64,000 nt of DNA, taken from the NCBI RefSeq assembly GCF_016907925.1, contig NZ_JAFBCZ010000002.1, positions 1 through 64,000 of the forward strand, in the 5' to 3' direction. This document shows, one piece after another, positions 27,434-37,152 of this stretch (its first letter is position 1; the number at the start of each line of letters is the position of its first letter). This stretch comes from Herpetosiphon giganteus (lineage in GTDB: Bacteria > Chloroflexota > Chloroflexia > Chloroflexales > Herpetosiphonaceae). Below the pieces are notes generated by a model that did no database searches, was not told where the DNA came from, and saw nothing but the letters and a program-made list of their open reading frames with translations. Made by a program: the position numbers and the translations under genes.

Positions 27434-27474
27434 AATCGCTCGCTCGCCTTGTGCGCAGCGGGCGATTGCTTTTT
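27434..27474 (+). terminator. Terminator of nuo operon
   Basis: aatcgctcgc (27434-27443) pairs with gcgggcgatt (27458-27467, one G-U), then gcttttt. Confidence 0.8.
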
Positions 27475-27541
27475 AAGGGAAACACAACCCGCTATTCAAA
27501 CGTCAATAGTGAAAGAATAGTGATTGCGCATGAGCATTTAA

Positions 27542-27572
27542 TTGATAAACTCTTGCTATGGTGTGCTAAGAT
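27542..27572 (+). promoter_or_regulatory. Candidate promoter of Ser/Thr kinase gene
   Basis: Extended -10 TGcTAAGAT (27564-27572), with TTGATA (27542-27547) at a long 19-bp spacing. Confidence 0.4.
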
Positions 27573-27605
27573 AAATCGGCGTGGTGCAAGCAATAAGAGG
27601 CGATC

Positions 27606-29531
27606 ATGACAGACTTAACCAACACAACCTTAGGCAAATATACCCTTGGCCAACCCTTGGGGGCTGGTGGCATGGGCGCAGTCTATCGCTCCATCCATCC
27701 ACAGCTTGGGCGGGCTGTAGCGATTAAAATTATCTTAGGCAATGCGACTGAAGATGCCCGCCAGCGCTTTTTGCGCGAGGCTCAAGTGGCAGTGCAGCTA
27801 TCGCACTCCAATATTGTGCGGGTGTTTGATGTTGATGAAGATAAAGGTATGCCTTTTATTGTGATGGAACTGATCGAAGGCCCGAGCCTGAGCGATGAGT
27901 TGCGTCAAGGGCGCATGCCCTTAGAAAAAGTCTTGAAAATTACCACCGAATTAGCCGATGCCCTGGAATATGCGCATAGCCAAGGGATTTTGCACCGCGA
28001 TATTAAACCAGCCAATGTTTTGATTCGACCTAATGGCAGCGCCGTGTTGGTCGATTTGGGTTTGGCACGCTTAGCCAATAGCGAATCGCAAGAGCATCAA
28101 TTGACCCAAAGTGGCATGATTATTGGCACGCTCTCGTATATGGCTCCTGAGCAAATTCAAGCTCAGCAGCTTGATGCGCGTACCGATATTTATGCCTTGG
28201 GTGTGTTGCTGTTCCAAATGGTGACTGGGCGTTTGCCATTTGAAGGCGATACGCCGCAAATTATGTTTGGCCATGTGTATACCCAGCCACCTTCGCCAAG
28301 CACCACTGGCGCATTTTTGCCCCCAGCCCTCGATAACTTAATTATGGCAATGATGGCCAAAGCACCGCAACAACGTCCGCCAAGTATGGCCGAAGTTGCG
28401 CGGGTTTTGCGCTCGATTATGCACAATGCGGCGACTCCTGGCGGCTATGCAAATCCTGCTGGGCCAGCGGTTGTGCGCCCGCAACAGCCAATGCCTGCCA
28501 ATTATGCTTCGTACCCGGGCCAAGTAAATTATAATGCTGGCAATCCGAGCCAACCAAGCTATGGCAATTATAGTAATCAGCCAAGCCAAGGTGCAGCGCA
28601 TCCGAGCCAGCCAAGTTATGGTGGAATGCCACCAAGTAGCAATCTCCATACGCTGCCCCAACATGGCTCAATGCCGCCAGCGAACCCAGTGCTGATTGGC
28701 CAGCCAGCCAAACGCGGTATCTCGCCATGGTTTTGGTTGGCCTTGTTATCGGTCTTTATTATTGGTGGCTTGGGCGTTTATACCGTCAATTCAGCCTTCA
28801 AAAAGCAGTCGCCCAGAAATCCAGGGGTTGTGGCCCAAATTCCTGATTTACCAACCGAACGGCCTCCACGCCCAACGAATGGCGGCAATAAAGGCCCAAC
28901 CATAACTCCCTACAAGAAGCCTGAGCCAACCGTTAAGCCAGCGAATCCTGATGCTGCCAATCAGTTCAGTATTTCGAATGTTGGCAAGCGCGAAGCTGGC
29001 TCAACGACCTTGATCTATGGCATGGTTACCAATAATACCGAGATCGCCAAAAGTGCGGTTAAAATCGAAGCTACCTTTTTGGTCGATAATAAAGAGGTAG
29101 AATTTGAGACTGGCTATTCGGTTTTGGGCGTGCTTGGGCCAGGTGAACGCGCGCCATGGATTCTGGTTTTGAATGATGCGCCAGAATATCAAACCGTTAA
29201 GTATGAGATTTTTGGCATGGATAATAGCTATGCTAGCCCGATTGATTATCGTGATTTGCGGATTGACGATTTGGAAATTAAGCCCGATGGCCTGTTTTAT
29301 GAAGCCACTGGCAAAATTACCAATACCGGCAAAAAGCGCACCAAAACCTTGATGATTTATCTTGTGTGCTACAACGAGAAAGATGAAATTATTAGTGTCG
29401 ATACAGTCATGCCTGGCAATAGTAGCTTATCGCCAGATGCAACCGCGCGGTTTGAGGCCAGTGTTCTATTTAGCCCAGAGAAATATAAAATTGCTCGTCA
29501 CGAGACCTTTGTTCGAGGATTAACTGAATGA
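27606..29531 (+). CDS. PknB-type Ser/Thr protein kinase with one membrane helix
   Basis: 641 residues. The cytosolic kinase domain spans about 1-280, with glycine loop LGAGGMGAVYR, VAIK lysine, HRDIKPANVL catalytic loop (about 130), DLG in place of DFG, and MAPEQ. Then come a Pro/Gln/Asn-rich linker, a transmembrane helix (WFWLALLSVFIIGGLGVY, about 375-395), and an extracellular domain of about 240 residues containing FxLYD-like segments (ISNVGKREAGSTTLIYGMV). It probably senses an external signal. Its stop overlaps the start of a lipoprotein gene, a possible partner. Confidence 0.9.
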   Translation: MTDLTNTTLGKYTLGQPLGAGGMGAVYRSIHPQLGRAVAIKIILGNATEDARQRFLREAQVAVQLSHSNIVRVFDVDEDKGMPFIVMELIEGPSLSDELRQGRMPLEKVLKITTELADALEYAHSQGILHRDIKPANVLIRPNGSAVLVDLGLARLANSESQEHQLTQSGMIIGTLSYMAPEQIQAQQLDARTDIYALGVLLFQMVTGRLPFEGDTPQIMFGHVYTQPPSPSTTGAFLPPALDNLIMAMMAKAPQQRPPSMAEVARVLRSIMHNAATPGGYANPAGPAVVRPQQPMPANYASYPGQVNYNAGNPSQPSYGNYSNQPSQGAAHPSQPSYGGMPPSSNLHTLPQHGSMPPANPVLIGQPAKRGISPWFWLALLSVFIIGGLGVYTVNSAFKKQSPRNPGVVAQIPDLPTERPPRPTNGGNKGPTITPYKKPEPTVKPANPDAANQFSISNVGKREAGSTTLIYGMVTNNTEIAKSAVKIEATFLVDNKEVEFETGYSVLGVLGPGERAPWILVLNDAPEYQTVKYEIFGMDNSYASPIDYRDLRIDDLEIKPDGLFYEATGKITNTGKKRTKTLMIYLVCYNEKDEIISVDTVMPGNSSLSPDATARFEASVLFSPEKYKIARHETFVRGLTE

Positions 29532-29998
29532 AACGTGTATGGCTTAGTTTGATCTTGCTCTTTTTGGTAAGCTGTGGCGGAGCAACGCCAACGAGCGTGC
29601 CTGCTACGGCCACAACTGCCGCCACCCCAACCACCGCAGCCAGCCCTGAGGTCTTGCTGACCTTTGCCCAAACCGGTGGCATCGCTGGCATCAACGAAAC
29701 CCTCACTGTGTGGAGTGATGGTAAGTTGGAGCTTGCCAGCGTTAGTGCTGCAAGCACCTTGCGCATCGGCGAGGCCACGCCTGCGCAATTGAGTTCAATT
29801 CAGACGCTTTTGAACGACCCTGAGTTTGCCAGCCTTGCTGCTAGCTATGGCGATTTGGGGAGTTGCTGCGATATGTTTAGCTATACGCTGACCACCGGCA
29901 ACAAATCGATTGCCACCATTGATGGCGCTGAGTATCCAGAAATTCTGGCGAATTTGTTTGGTGAATTGCAAACCCTCAAGCAATCGATTCCGCAATAG
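29528..29998 (+). CDS. Predicted lipoprotein of unknown function
   Basis: 156 residues. Lipobox LVSC near residue 18 after a short hydrophobic signal, then a Thr/Ala/Pro linker, then a compact domain with a CC pair (LGSCCDMFSYTL). I do not recognise the domain; segments such as LTVWSDGKLEL and LLNDPEFASLA are seen in small secreted proteins with a beta fold. ATGA overlap with the kinase gene suggests coupled translation and perhaps a shared signalling role. Confidence 0.7.
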   Translation: MKRVWLSLILLFLVSCGGATPTSVPATATTAATPTTAASPEVLLTFAQTGGIAGINETLTVWSDGKLELASVSAASTLRIGEATPAQLSSIQTLLNDPEFASLAASYGDLGSCCDMFSYTLTTGNKSIATIDGAEYPEILANLFGELQTLKQSIPQ

Positions 29999-30005
29999 AC
30001 TTGTT

Positions 30006-30284
30006 CCCTCACCCCCCAGCCCCCTCTCCCACTGAACGCGGGCGAGGGGGAGCACCCGTGTTTACCAACGAATCATGCTAAAACCACGTAAGTAAAGCCC
30101 CTCGCCCGCTGGGCGGGAGAGGGGTTGGGGTGAGGGGATCGTAACACCTACCCCCGTAAGCCAGCCCCCGCTCCCACGAAAACGCGGGCGAGGGGGAGCA
30201 CCCATTTTACCAACGAATCATGCTAAACCCACGGAATGAAAGCCCCTCGCCCGCTGGGCGGGAGAGGGGTTGGGGTGAGGGGAT
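30006..30284. repeat. Two tandem copies of a G/C-rich palindromic intergenic element
   Basis: Each copy (30006-30140 and about 30160-30284) has arms cagccccctctccca...gcgggcgaggggg and cccctcgcccgctgggcggg...ggttggggtgagg around a conserved core containing caccaacgaatcatgcta-like sequence. Similar elements occur at 36912-37041, 42904-42937 and 54278-54410. It lies between two convergent genes and may also terminate both. Confidence 0.85.
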
Positions 30285-30285
30285 C

Positions 30286-32727
30286 TTACCAACTCACGTT
30301 AACGGTGCCTGTAGCCTTGGTTAGGCGCACTTCGAGGTAGCGGCTTGGGCCAATGCTGCGCTCATGGCCAAATGAGGCTTGCCCGTTAATCGTCAACTTG
30401 ACGTTTGCAGGCGCATCGTTGGGCAAGAATAATTGCAAGGTGGTTTGTTGGCCGCCGCCAGTAAAATCGAGCTGAAACCCATTGGTTTGGCGTTGCCAGC
30501 GATAGCTTACATAGCCTTGCGAGGCTGCATAGCGGGCCGTAACCTGCGCTTGCTGCACTTCTGGCTCAACAATCCAGCGCGGGCTTAATTGAACATGTTG
30601 ATAGAGCGCTGCTTGATCGTTTACCCCAGCCGCGCCTTCGATCAGCGCTGCCAGCATTGCGGTGCTGCCCCAACCATCGGTTGCCAGCGTCTGCGGGCCG
30701 GAAATACCAGGGTTGCCAGCAGGGTAATACCATAAATAGCTGCCGCCTTGGGCTTCGATCATTTGAGCGTAGCGGCGCAGAATATCAAAGCCATAGGCTG
30801 GCTGGCCCCAGCGAAAGGTTCCACGTGCCAACTCGCCGCCAACTAACGGCATCCGCCCACCATTGACATACTCGCCTGGTTGATTGCCCCAGCCCGGTAA
30901 AGTACCAAAGCGTTCTGCTGGAAATGGTGGATCAATGCTGAACCATTCCGAGGAAAGGTTGCTTGAATCAGCAACTCTCCGTTGATAATATTCGTCGATA
31001 ATCGCTAAGGCGCGGCTAGCTTCCATGCCATAGCGATTGAGCGCATACGAGTTGGAGAGCGAAAGTTGGCGCGCCTCGTCAACCTCTGGAATATCAAATG
31101 GCTGCTCTAAAACATTGTGAATGTAGAATTTACCATTCCATGCGACTTGATTAAGCTGCTTGGTCAGTTGTTGTGAGCGAATGAGCCACTCGTTGGCTTG
31201 CGCAAAATTGGCTTGGGTTACTTCAAGTTTGCCAAGCAACGCCAGCGCATGGGCCATGCCGGTATTATCGCCATGCATAATCCCAAAGCGGGTTTTTGCA
31301 TCGATCCAATGGCGCGGTGAGCTTTTGCCATCGGGGGCAATCGTCGGCCCGCCATATTCAAAATCCCATGTATCAATCGTATAGGGGCGGCGAATCAGTT
31401 GCAGGTCTGGATTCCAGCGTTGTGGATCGCTGAGGCTATAGTTGATGCCCCGCAACATGGCTGGCTTTTGCTCAAGCATCCAACTGGTATCGCCAGTTGC
31501 TTGCCACGCCTGATATACGCCTTGCACAAACAGATATTCTAAATCGGCCTCAACCTCGGTACGGCCTTGGACTGGCTCGCCATTGACCATGGCAAAATAA
31601 TCATCAAAGGCTCCATTGGCTTTTTGTTCGCGCCGAAAATAATCAAGCGTGCTGGTCATATCGTGCTCAAAATAGCGATAGCCCAAGCCTTGATGCACAT
31701 GGTCGCGCAGCCAAATCAGGTAGCTGTCGGGCGAGCGATAGCCACGAATCGGGTAGCCCTTGTATTCGTAGCTCGAAACGTCGTTGCGTAGAAATTCTTC
31801 GACTTTGCTGGGCATGGTGTCGTAGGCTGCAACGCCAGTTTGAATGCTGGTGTGCGCATCAAGTTGATAGATGGTGCTATTGATTGCCGCTACTTTGCCT
31901 TCAATCAGCAACACGGCATAATGTTGGCCCAAGGCTCCTTGGGCTTGTAGTTTGAGGCTTTGGCTTTGGCCAGTCAGGTTCAAGTTTTGGCTGGTTTCAA
32001 GCTGGCCAGCACTATCAAATATGCGTAGGCTGGCAGGGCCAACATACGCACCAGCATCGATGTGGATTGTCAATTGCGCAAGTGGGGTTACTGCTGCTTG
32101 TGGCCCGCTTAGCGTGACCCGAATTGGGCTTGCTTGGCGTGTGCCATTCAAGAGCCAACTGGCTTGCCAATGCCCAAGCGGGCTGAGCCGCGTTTGTTGG
32201 CTGGCTGGATCAACGGCCAGCAGCTGTTGCTCAAAATATTGCATCGTGGCGATTTTGCCAGTTAAGGGGTTGGTTTCAGTGACGGTTTCGGTGATGGGAT
32301 TGCCGAGGCTGTTGGCTTCGCCATTGGCTTGCCAAACGCTGAAAAATGGTTCGCAAATTGAGCGTTTGGTGCTTTCAACCCACAAACATTGCTTGGTTGG
32401 CAAATGCTGGCGTTGGTTTTGCCATGTGCGGCGGCTAGCTTGAAACAGCTCAAGCCCAAGCTTGGCGGGCACAACTTGATTGTTGACCAAATGCAGGCGT
32501 TGGTTGGCAAAATATTGCACCAACTGCCCATCGAACCACAGCGCCTCGCTAATTGGCTCGCCAATTAATCCTGCACCACCATTATCCTGCCAATAGCGTT
32601 GAAACTCGGCCTGCACTTGGAAGTTCGTGGTTTGGGCGTTCGCACGCTTGATGCTTGGGTTTGGCACAAAGCTCAAGCCAATTAACAAACATAAACATCC
32701 CAACCAACAAAAAACTCGGCTCATCAT
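30286..32727 (-). CDS. Secreted six-hairpin-glycosidase-like protein
   Basis: 813 residues. A signal peptide (CLCLLIGLSFVPNPSI region) leads into two copies of a short repeat (EFQRYWQDNGGAGLIGEPIS; FFSVWQANGEANSLGNPITE) that resembles surface repeats in other Chloroflexota proteins. Residues 290-760 look like an alpha/alpha-toroid glycosidase, with YLIWLRDHVHQGLGYRYF, TWDFEYGGPTIAPDG and GGRMPLVGGELARGTFRWG containing candidate acidic catalytic residues. The substrate is probably an oligosaccharide or glycan but is not determinable. An acylase gene lies upstream on the same strand, separated by a hairpin. Confidence 0.65.
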   Translation of the reverse strand: MMSRVFCWLGCLCLLIGLSFVPNPSIKRANAQTTNFQVQAEFQRYWQDNGGAGLIGEPISEALWFDGQLVQYFANQRLHLVNNQVVPAKLGLELFQASRRTWQNQRQHLPTKQCLWVESTKRSICEPFFSVWQANGEANSLGNPITETVTETNPLTGKIATMQYFEQQLLAVDPASQQTRLSPLGHWQASWLLNGTRQASPIRVTLSGPQAAVTPLAQLTIHIDAGAYVGPASLRIFDSAGQLETSQNLNLTGQSQSLKLQAQGALGQHYAVLLIEGKVAAINSTIYQLDAHTSIQTGVAAYDTMPSKVEEFLRNDVSSYEYKGYPIRGYRSPDSYLIWLRDHVHQGLGYRYFEHDMTSTLDYFRREQKANGAFDDYFAMVNGEPVQGRTEVEADLEYLFVQGVYQAWQATGDTSWMLEQKPAMLRGINYSLSDPQRWNPDLQLIRRPYTIDTWDFEYGGPTIAPDGKSSPRHWIDAKTRFGIMHGDNTGMAHALALLGKLEVTQANFAQANEWLIRSQQLTKQLNQVAWNGKFYIHNVLEQPFDIPEVDEARQLSLSNSYALNRYGMEASRALAIIDEYYQRRVADSSNLSSEWFSIDPPFPAERFGTLPGWGNQPGEYVNGGRMPLVGGELARGTFRWGQPAYGFDILRRYAQMIEAQGGSYLWYYPAGNPGISGPQTLATDGWGSTAMLAALIEGAAGVNDQAALYQHVQLSPRWIVEPEVQQAQVTARYAASQGYVSYRWQRQTNGFQLDFTGGGQQTTLQLFLPNDAPANVKLTINGQASFGHERSIGPSRYLEVRLTKATGTVNVSW

Positions 32728-32749
32728 ACCTCTTCCGTAGCGTGATTGG

Positions 32750-32779
32750 CGGGCTACTGGTGTTGCAGCCAGTAGCCCG
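32750..32779 (-). other. Intercistronic hairpin between acylase and glycosidase-like genes
   Basis: A perfect 11-bp stem, cgggctactgg (32750-32760) with ccagtagcccg (32769-32779). No T-run follows on the minus strand, so termination is uncertain. Confidence 0.6.
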
Positions 32780-32789
32780 AATTAAGGCT

Positions 32790-35252
32790 CTAGGGTTGTA
32801 ATTGTAACATTTTCACTTCGCCAGTGTTGACCGCGCTACGGCCATAAAGCATCGGAATGTACTCGACTTTCTGCCAGCGTTCAAGCAAATCGTCGTAGTG
32901 CGGCGAGAGAAAATGGCCTGCTTGGCCTGGCGCGTTGATCATGCGGCTGTTGGCAAAATCGCCCAAATCGATAATATGGCGATAAATTGGGCCACGATCT
33001 TGATCAAACGGCGCGTCATCGGCAATATGGCCGACGTTGACCGTGCTGCCATCGCCTTGGCTCTCGATCGCTTTGCTGAAAAAGCTGCGCAACGGGCCAA
33101 TTGCATCAAGTGGATTGTGCGGGAACAAGGCAAGGTGCAATCCTCCCCAACGCCATTGCTCCATCGGCGCATCCTTCTGGCGGAAGTTCAAATCTTTGAG
33201 CGCCACATCGAGCGCTTGAGTCACCATTGCATTACAATTTTCAGTTGCCCCGCTAGTGGTTACGTCGTCGCACCAAGGGTTGTTAGGGTCTTGCAGCATT
33301 GCCGGAATCGCTAGATCGATCAGTTGACGACGTTGGCCATAGCTTTCGAGCAAGGTTTCGCCCAATTCATCACCAACAATTGGTACGGTCAAATAGAAGG
33401 CCCAAGCTTGAAAAATACTGGCTGCTGGTTGATCGCCAGCGGTGCTGTAGTTCCAGTTTTGCAGCATGGCAATTGCTTGGCGTTGCTGATCGGTGGTTGG
33501 TTGCACCAAGTTGAGCAACACAGGCAGAAATTCCTCTGCATAGCTCGAATGCACATCAGCCTGAATCGCTGCCATATCGTCCATGGTTAAGGTTGGTTTG
33601 GCTTCGATCATACTCGTTATGCGGTCGGCGCGAAATGGTGGTGCCCATTCGTGGCTCAGAAAATATGGGTAACTATCGGCCACCACTTTGTTATTGGCGG
33701 TCGCAATATAGCCTTGGGGCGGGTTGTAGCTTTGGGGCAATTGCTCAAATGGAATAAAGCCCGTCCATTCGTACTCGCCAGAAGCGCCATCTGCTGGCAA
33801 GGTGCCATCGCCCTTGGCCCGAATTGGGATATTGCCAGGCGCAATGTAGCCAATATTGCCATCAACATCAGCAAAAACAAAATTTTGCACTGGCGCAACA
33901 TAGCTTGCCAAGCCAGCCCGAAATTCTTGCCAATTTTGGGCTTTGTTAATCGCAATATACGCGTTGAGCGTGCTATCAGTCTGATCAAGTGCTGTCCAGC
34001 GGAAGGCCAAGGCTTCGCGTTGCGGCGCGTCGGGGTCGTCGGCGTTATTGGCATTCAGTGCATCAGAAATCAATGGGCCATGGCGACTAACCCGAATCGT
34101 GAGCGGCAAGAGGCCTTTATCTTTGACCCGAATCGTATCGCTGATGATCGTCAAGGGTTCGTAATTGCCCTTGAACATGGCTTTGGTGCCAGTTGGGTCG
34201 AGCGTTTCGCGATACAGGTCTTGGACATCGGGGCCGGTATTGGTCACGCCCCAGGCGATGCGCTGATTGTGGCCAACAATCACCCCTGGCAAGCCTGGAA
34301 TGGTTGCGCCAACTGAGTGCAACTCGCCGCCTTCAAGCTCGGCCATATACCAAATTGAGGGCGTGCGAAAGCTCAAATGCGGGTCGTCGGCCAAAAGTGG
34401 CTTGCCGGTGGCAGATTTGCTTGGGCCAATCACCCAATTGTTCGAGCCAACTCCTGCAATGTTGCCGCCGCCAATGCCCAACCCTTGCTCTACCCGCCGA
34501 CTGAGCGCCAAGAGTTGTTGGGTTTGGCCGCCAACGGGGGTTGGCAAAATCAGCGGTCCAGTGCTTGGGTAATGAGGCAAGAGATCCTTGGTTTTTTCGC
34601 TGCCTAGTTTGGCCATCAATTCCATGGTCAATAATTCAGTCGAATAATTGCCGCCCAAATCCCACGACATCATCTTGGCCCAGCCGAGCACATCAGCGCC
34701 AACCCATGGCTCTGGCTCAACTCCAATTAAGGTGAATTCAGGTGAAAGCTGGCCGCCGCTATGCTCAGCCAAAAAGCCATTGATCCCACTGACATAACTA
34801 TCAATCACCGCTTTGGCGGTTGCGTCGAGGTTGGCGTAGGCGCTTTCGGCAGCGCGATACACGCCCAGCGTGCGCAAAAAGCGGTCGGTTTCGACCGTGG
34901 TTTCGCCCAAGGCTTCCGAAAGTGTGCCACGGGCGATCCGGCGTTGAAACTCCATCTGCCAGAGGCGATCTTGGGCGTGCACGTAGCCCAAGGCCATCAG
35001 CGCATCGGATTCGGTTTGGGCATAAATATGCGGCACGCCATTGCTATCGCGCAGCACATCGACTGGGGCACTCAAGCCAGCGAGGGTTAATGTGCCCTCG
35101 GTGGTTGGCAACGAACGGCGCAAATAGAGATAGCCGCCGCCACTGGCGAGGAGAAGGACTAGGACAACAATTAACAAAAAGCGCGAAAAGAGAATTAACC
35201 AACGCTGAAAGGGTGGACGATCGCGTAATGAGCGTTTGGCTGGTGTTGCCAC
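32790..35252 (-). CDS. Membrane-anchored penicillin-acylase-family (Ntn) hydrolase
   Basis: 820 residues from a GTG with AAAGGAG 7 bases upstream; a TTG at 35315 would extend it by 21 residues through the RBS. One N-terminal membrane helix (FLLIVVLVLLLASGGGYLYL) anchors the protein. The rest matches the penicillin G acylase/acylhomoserine-lactone acylase family: GVPHIYAQTESDALMALGYVH, then the autocatalytic site GVGSNNWVIG (Ser about 270 becomes the nucleophile), then GHNQRIAWGVTN. The enzyme cleaves amide bonds; the substrate (penicillin, AHL or peptide) cannot be told. Confidence 0.88.
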   Translation of the reverse strand: MATPAKRSLRDRPPFQRWLILFSRFLLIVVLVLLLASGGGYLYLRRSLPTTEGTLTLAGLSAPVDVLRDSNGVPHIYAQTESDALMALGYVHAQDRLWQMEFQRRIARGTLSEALGETTVETDRFLRTLGVYRAAESAYANLDATAKAVIDSYVSGINGFLAEHSGGQLSPEFTLIGVEPEPWVGADVLGWAKMMSWDLGGNYSTELLTMELMAKLGSEKTKDLLPHYPSTGPLILPTPVGGQTQQLLALSRRVEQGLGIGGGNIAGVGSNNWVIGPSKSATGKPLLADDPHLSFRTPSIWYMAELEGGELHSVGATIPGLPGVIVGHNQRIAWGVTNTGPDVQDLYRETLDPTGTKAMFKGNYEPLTIISDTIRVKDKGLLPLTIRVSRHGPLISDALNANNADDPDAPQREALAFRWTALDQTDSTLNAYIAINKAQNWQEFRAGLASYVAPVQNFVFADVDGNIGYIAPGNIPIRAKGDGTLPADGASGEYEWTGFIPFEQLPQSYNPPQGYIATANNKVVADSYPYFLSHEWAPPFRADRITSMIEAKPTLTMDDMAAIQADVHSSYAEEFLPVLLNLVQPTTDQQRQAIAMLQNWNYSTAGDQPAASIFQAWAFYLTVPIVGDELGETLLESYGQRRQLIDLAIPAMLQDPNNPWCDDVTTSGATENCNAMVTQALDVALKDLNFRQKDAPMEQWRWGGLHLALFPHNPLDAIGPLRSFFSKAIESQGDGSTVNVGHIADDAPFDQDRGPIYRHIIDLGDFANSRMINAPGQAGHFLSPHYDDLLERWQKVEYIPMLYGRSAVNTGEVKMLQLQP

Positions 35253-35378
35253 GAGCAGACTCCTTTGTCCAAGCTGAAACCTTTTACGATGATCCTGCGT
35301 CTTACTGCCACGCAAGTTCGTCAGATAGATTGAGATAGTATAAAATTAAACAGTTCGTGTGTGTTTAGGAGCGATAGA

Positions 35379-35675
35379 ATGTCAAATCAATCACGTCCAT
35401 TGGTTCGTCCGACACAAGGTCGGGTTATGGCTGGGGTTTGTGCTGGGCTGGCTAACTATTTTGGCATCGATCCAACCGTTGTACGGGTTGCTTTGGTTAT
35501 TTTCACCCTCTTCGGTGGCTCAGGGATTTTGGCCTACTTAATTGGTTGGGCAGTTATGCCTGATTATACTGGCAAGCGCGCTGGTGCTCCAATTATCATT
35601 GCCTTGTTGCTCTTCGGCATTCCCTTTATGTGTTTCTTGATTTCATTGCCATTCACAATCTTGTTTGGCAACTAA
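35379..35675 (+). CDS. PspC-domain membrane protein
   Basis: 98 residues. PspC domain (RPTQGRVMAGVCAGLANYFG, then IDPTVVRVALVIFTLFGG) plus a second hydrophobic segment at the C terminus. Family members take part in envelope-stress (phage-shock) responses. AGGAG lies 9 bases before the ATG at 35379, and tataaa at 35339-35344 may be its -10. A perfect terminator follows. Confidence 0.85.
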   Translation: MSNQSRPLVRPTQGRVMAGVCAGLANYFGIDPTVVRVALVIFTLFGGSGILAYLIGWAVMPDYTGKRAGAPIIIALLLFGIPFMCFLISLPFTILFGN

Positions 35676-35691
35676 AACTTAACTGGTTCTA

Positions 35692-35724
35692 TGGCGCAGT
35701 TAATCAAAACTGCGCCATTTTTTT
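35692..35724 (+). terminator. Terminator of PspC gene
   Basis: tggcgcagtt (35692-35701) pairs perfectly with aactgcgcca (35708-35717), followed by TTTTTTT. Confidence 0.9.
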
Positions 35725-35844
35725 ATTTAACAGGTGCTAGCGTTTGTCGAGCATTGCCCGATGCGCATGGTTTTGATCCTTATTTGCGATTTCGGTTAAA
35801 ATAGCATAATGCTAATGATCTGTTGGCAACAATAAGGATACAAT

Positions 35845-36849
35845 ATGCCAGTCGTGAATTTGACTGATCGAATAGAGCGGGCGATTGTTGCTCGTGAGAG
35901 TTTGTTTGACGAACGCCATCAAGCTGGTTTGCGCTTGTTTAATGGGTTTCTTGAAGGCGAACCCAAAATTGTGATTGATGTATATGCAACAACCGCCGTG
36001 GTACATAACTACGCAGAGCCTGCTAAGGCTGGCGAGGCCTTGGTTGAGCAAGTGCTGGCTTGGTTGCCAAGTCGCTTGCCATGGCTCGAATCGATTTTGG
36101 TCAAAACCCGCAATACTGATGATGAAACCGCCCAAAACGGGGTTTTGCGCTATGGCGAAAAGCTGGCCACCCGCGTGCGCGAGCATGGGGTTTGGTACGC
36201 GCTTGATCTGACCATGAACCGCGATTCAAGTCTCTACTTGGATACTCGCAACCTGCGCGAGTGGATTTTGGCCAACTTGGCTGATAAAACTGTGCTCAAC
36301 ACCTTTGCCTATACTGGCAGTTTGGGCGTGGCCGCCGTTGCCGCAGGCGCAAAACGAGTGGTACAAACCGACCGCAATCGGCGCTTTTTGAATGTTGGCA
36401 AAACCTCACATACCTTAAATGGCTTTCCGATTAACAAAGCCGATTTTCAAACTGAAGATTTTTGGCTGCAAATCAACAAGTTTAAGCGCAAAGAAGAATT
36501 GTTCGATTGTGTAATTGTTGATCCGCCTATGTTTGCTGCCACCGACCATGGCGTTGTCGATTTGGCCCAAAATTATACCAAGGTGCTAAATCGGGTGCGG
36601 CCACTAATGGAGCATAACGGCACGATTATCGCAATTAACAATGCGCTGTTTTTGAGCGGTGCTGAATATATCGAGTTGCTCGAAAAAATTTGTGCTGATG
36701 GCTATGTCACGATTGATCAGTTTATTGATATTGGCCAAGATTTCACGGGCTATGCTGATACGCGGGTTGGCAAGCCAGTGACCAATCCTGCACCGTTCAA
36801 TCATTCGACCAAAATTGCCGTTTTGAAAACCCGCCGCCGAGGATTTTAA
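35845..36849 (+). CDS. Class I SAM-dependent methyltransferase, RlmI/RlmK-like
   Basis: 334 residues, cytosolic. The C-terminal Rossmann fold has VLNTFAYTGSLGVAAVAAGA (SAM-binding motif I) and CVIVDPPMFA (DPP motif of RlmI-type 23S rRNA m5C or m2G methyltransferases). The N-terminal part resembles the pre-methylase domain (DVYATTAVVHNY). RlmI methylates C1962 of 23S rRNA in E. coli; target here unverified. A PUA domain is not evident. A possible RBS (aagga) precedes the ATG. The gene is followed by intergenic repeats. Confidence 0.8.
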   Translation: MPVVNLTDRIERAIVARESLFDERHQAGLRLFNGFLEGEPKIVIDVYATTAVVHNYAEPAKAGEALVEQVLAWLPSRLPWLESILVKTRNTDDETAQNGVLRYGEKLATRVREHGVWYALDLTMNRDSSLYLDTRNLREWILANLADKTVLNTFAYTGSLGVAAVAAGAKRVVQTDRNRRFLNVGKTSHTLNGFPINKADFQTEDFWLQINKFKRKEELFDCVIVDPPMFAATDHGVVDLAQNYTKVLNRVRPLMEHNGTIIAINNALFLSGAEYIELLEKICADGYVTIDQFIDIGQDFTGYADTRVGKPVTNPAPFNHSTKIAVLKTRRRGF

Positions 36850-36911
36850 AAGGGATGAAGGATGAGGGATGAAGGATGAAGAACCAAATTAGCCATCCAT
36901 AAAACTTTATT

Positions 36912-37041
36912 CCCCTCACCCCAGCCCCTCGCCCGTGGCGCGGGCGAGGGGCTTTAACTTGGTGGTTCTGCCTCAATGCGTGTTAAAAAAGCGTCCGCTC
37001 CCCTCGCCCGCGTCCAGTGGGAGAGGGGCTGGGGGTGAGGG
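36912..37041. repeat. G/C-rich palindromic intergenic element (single copy)
   Basis: Arms cccctcaccccagcccctcgcc (36912 on) and gagaggggctgggggtgagg (to 37040) bracket a T-rich core containing the hairpin cccctcgcccg...cgggcgagggg. Same family as 30006-30284, in the 3' flank of the methyltransferase gene. Confidence 0.8.
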
Positions 37042-37152
37042 CATCCTACCAATTGCCTCACATTCCACAGATTCATTTCCCAATAGCCAATAGCCATGAA
37101 CATTTTTAGCCACGCATTGCATGAATTCCACGAATGATCACTTTTCATCCCT

